From assembly GCF_015709455.1 (NCBI RefSeq), contig NZ_JADNQW010000004.1:62001-126000 (forward strand): a stretch of DNA of 64,000 nucleotides, in the 5' to 3' direction. How positions within the stretch are numbered: the first letter of the stretch is position 1; every line of letters begins with the position of its first letter. Both the position numbers and the translations under genes were made by a program. This DNA comes from Methylosinus sp. H3A. Its GTDB lineage: Bacteria > Pseudomonadota > Alphaproteobacteria > Rhizobiales > Beijerinckiaceae. This document shows positions 62,294-64,000 of the stretch, piece after piece. Under the pieces are notes generated by a model. The model had not been told where the DNA came from. It made no database searches and saw nothing but the letters and a program-made list of their open reading frames with translations.

Positions 62294-64000
62294 ATGAAGT
62301 TCCGAAGCGGTTGGGTGTCGTTGGAAGCAATGCTGGTCGCGCTGAGCGTGAGTCCTGCGTTCGGTCAAACCTCTGAAGTCCCGCGCGCCTCCGCAACAGT
62401 CGAGGACGTCAGAGTCGGTTCGGAAAATCCGACGCTCTCGGAGAAATCAGAGAAGCAAGCGACTGCGCTCCAAGAAGCCCCGCGCTCGGCGGCCGTCATC
62501 ACCTCCAGTCAGATAGAGAACGCGCAGATCACCAATGTCGAGGGCATTCGGAAGCTCGTGCCGAGCCTGTCGCTGAGATGGAACAATGTTCAGAATTTGA
62601 GTTACAATATAAGAGGGCTCGGCAATTCTTCTTCTAGTCAATTAGTGCCCGTTTTTAATGGCGTAGGAATTTATGTGGACGGGGTATATCTCCCTCGCCC
62701 GGGCTCATGGACGACAGACATTCCCGATCTCGATAGCGTTCAGGTGTACAAAGGCCCTTCTGCGACGCTCGGCGGATATGATGATGTTGCCGGACGCCTC
62801 TACATTCGGACTGCGGCTCCGTCCTTCACGCCGCAACAAAAGGTCGAAATTTCCTACGGAACCTATAACGCTGTGCAGCTGAAGGCCAGCGCCACGGGGC
62901 CGCTCTTCGACAGCGATTGGGCGGCCTTTCGAATCGCCGTGTTCGGCAAAGATCGCGACGGTTATATCCAGGGCACCAGCAGCGGCTCGAGTGGAGGCGT
63001 CGATTATCAGGATATTCATACCAAAGGGGCGAGAGCGCAATTGCTGCTGCAGCCTACCAACGATCTGTCTGTTCGTTTCATTGGCGACTGGTCGCACATC
63101 GATACGAAGTGCTGCGTGAAACTCGGCAACGGGCTTTTTACAAATTATGCAAATGGCGCAGCGTTCGCGCCGAACTTCCTGACGCGCGCGGCGGCGGTAG
63201 GCTATTCGCCCCTTCAGACCCTAGGCGTGTTACAGCAATTCAACAACTATAATGTAGATCTCGTCACGGCGACGCCCACGGAACGCACTGAGAGCTACGG
63301 CATAAGCTCTCAGGTGGATTACAGCGGTGACGACTTCAACATATCGTCGCTGACGTCGTTGCGAGGATTCGACTATCACCCTTATTGGCTGAACAACCAG
63401 ACGATCAATGTCGACACGAACACGGCTTCGCACGGCCACCCATCCGTGAAGGCGGTTCAGCACGACACGAAAATCTCGTCGCAGGCGGGCGAACCGGTCG
63501 AAGTTGCCGGAGGATTGTTCTTCTATTGGGAGGACTTTCTGAGCTGGGGCCTTTCCTCCTATGGAACGAAGGCTGGGGCTTGGTTCCAGCCGACGCAGCC
63601 ACTCGCTGTGGCGAATGCGGCGTTGAGCGGCGCTGGGCGTGATACATATGTTCATGTCACCTCGACGCAGATCGCTCCTTATGTTCAAGGGACGTGGCAC
63701 GCGGCGCCCGAGATCGACATCAACGCCGGCGTGCGCTTCTCCTATACGGGTAAAACAGGCGTAGCTCTCGGACAAACCTATGGACCGTCCTACAGTGGAC
63801 TGACAGTGGCACAACAGGCGACAGCCGCGACGCTAAGATCTAACCTGCTCGGACCCGCATATTACTATTACACCGCGAACACCGATCAAGGACTCTGGTC
63901 TGGCTTCCTTTCCGCGACCTACAAGGTCACGCCGGACATAGGCGTCTACGCAACCTATTCCCACGGAGCGCGGCCCGGCGGTCCGAATGTTTCGACGTCG
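62294..64000 (+). CDS. TonB-dependent receptor, N-terminal part
   Basis: Open from ATG 62294 to the right window edge, 569 codons without a stop. A signal peptide ends near FGQ (residue 25). The plug domain shows APRSAAVITSSQIENAQITN, RKLVPSLSLRWN, YNIRGLGNSSSSQLVPVFN and VQVYKGPSATLGGYDDVAGR. The barrel follows with strands such as SVRFIGDWSHIDTKC, APYVQGTWHAAPEIDINAGV and VGVYATYSHGARPGGPNVS-like sequence, an iron-complex or xenobiotic receptor pattern. It probably takes a large or scarce substrate across the outer membrane for the adjacent importer and monooxygenases. No TonB box could be placed with certainty. Confidence 0.85.
   Translation, partial: MKFRSGWVSLEAMLVALSVSPAFGQTSEVPRASATVEDVRVGSENPTLSEKSEKQATALQEAPRSAAVITSSQIENAQITNVEGIRKLVPSLSLRWNNVQNLSYNIRGLGNSSSSQLVPVFNGVGIYVDGVYLPRPGSWTTDIPDLDSVQVYKGPSATLGGYDDVAGRLYIRTAAPSFTPQQKVEISYGTYNAVQLKASATGPLFDSDWAAFRIAVFGKDRDGYIQGTSSGSSGGVDYQDIHTKGARAQLLLQPTNDLSVRFIGDWSHIDTKCCVKLGNGLFTNYANGAAFAPNFLTRAAAVGYSPLQTLGVLQQFNNYNVDLVTATPTERTESYGISSQVDYSGDDFNISSLTSLRGFDYHPYWLNNQTINVDTNTASHGHPSVKAVQHDTKISSQAGEPVEVAGGLFFYWEDFLSWGLSSYGTKAGAWFQPTQPLAVANAALSGAGRDTYVHVTSTQIAPYVQGTWHAAPEIDINAGVRFSYTGKTGVALGQTYGPSYSGLTVAQQATAATLRSNLLGPAYYYYTANTDQGLWSGFLSATYKVTPDIGVYATYSHGARPGGPNVSTS

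Overview
The window looks like chromosomal or megaplasmid DNA of a GC-rich alphaproteobacterium of the Hyphomicrobiales, closest in style to methanotroph or methylotroph relatives such as Methylocystis, Methylosinus or Methylobacterium. That placement is an inference from codon use, gene families (WGR and DUF3991 plasmid proteins, Omp25-type porin, SsuABC-type transporters) and the insertion sequences. It was not tested by a search. I saw no rRNA, tRNA or CRISPR array, and no recognisable transcription-factor gene other than the VapB antitoxin.

Region 1 (1-2155) ends a DUF1553/DUF1501 gene pair. Region 2 (2156-25887) is an insertion-sequence graveyard. It holds complete or nearly complete copies of IS630, IS256 and IS6-family elements and fragments of IS3, IS21, IS66, IS110, more IS256 elements and group II introns. 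Between them lie decayed plasmid genes (uvrD-like, DUF3991, WGR, recD2-like), an intact vapBC pair with a broken duplicate of vapB, an AT-richer gene with a eukaryotic-type F-box, an orphan methyltransferase, a large RND pump subunit, and a TPR/glycosyltransferase-like gene with a frameshifted DUF6165 module.

Region 3 (25892-44990) is well-kept metabolic sequence. A sulfonate/nitrate-type ABC importer, whose binding protein carries a NosL-like tail, is divergent from an AprBA-like flavoprotein, a ferredoxin and a HEAT-repeat protein. Next come an amidase, a MetQNI-type importer, a trans-sulfuration PLP enzyme, two luciferase-like flavin monooxygenases, an M20 amidohydrolase and a GNAT acetyltransferase. 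This set matches the logic of acetylate, oxygenate and deacetylate pathways that free sulfur from S-modified cysteines. A DsbD-like reductase with a redoxin follows.

Region 4 (45102-48066) is an ISL3 element, a small lipoprotein gene, and intron, IS6 and IS1380 debris. Region 5 (48313-64000) is a second organosulfur island. It has three NtaA/SnaA/DszA-type monooxygenases, an MsuE-type FMN reductase, a frameshifted DszC/SfnB-like gene, a two-gene ABC exporter with one degenerate ATP site, an outer-membrane protein, an SsuCB-type importer with a Tat-exported binding protein, and a TonB-dependent receptor running off the end. Regions 3 and 5 together suggest heavy investment in scavenging sulfur from organic compounds. 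The substrates cannot be read from sequence alone.
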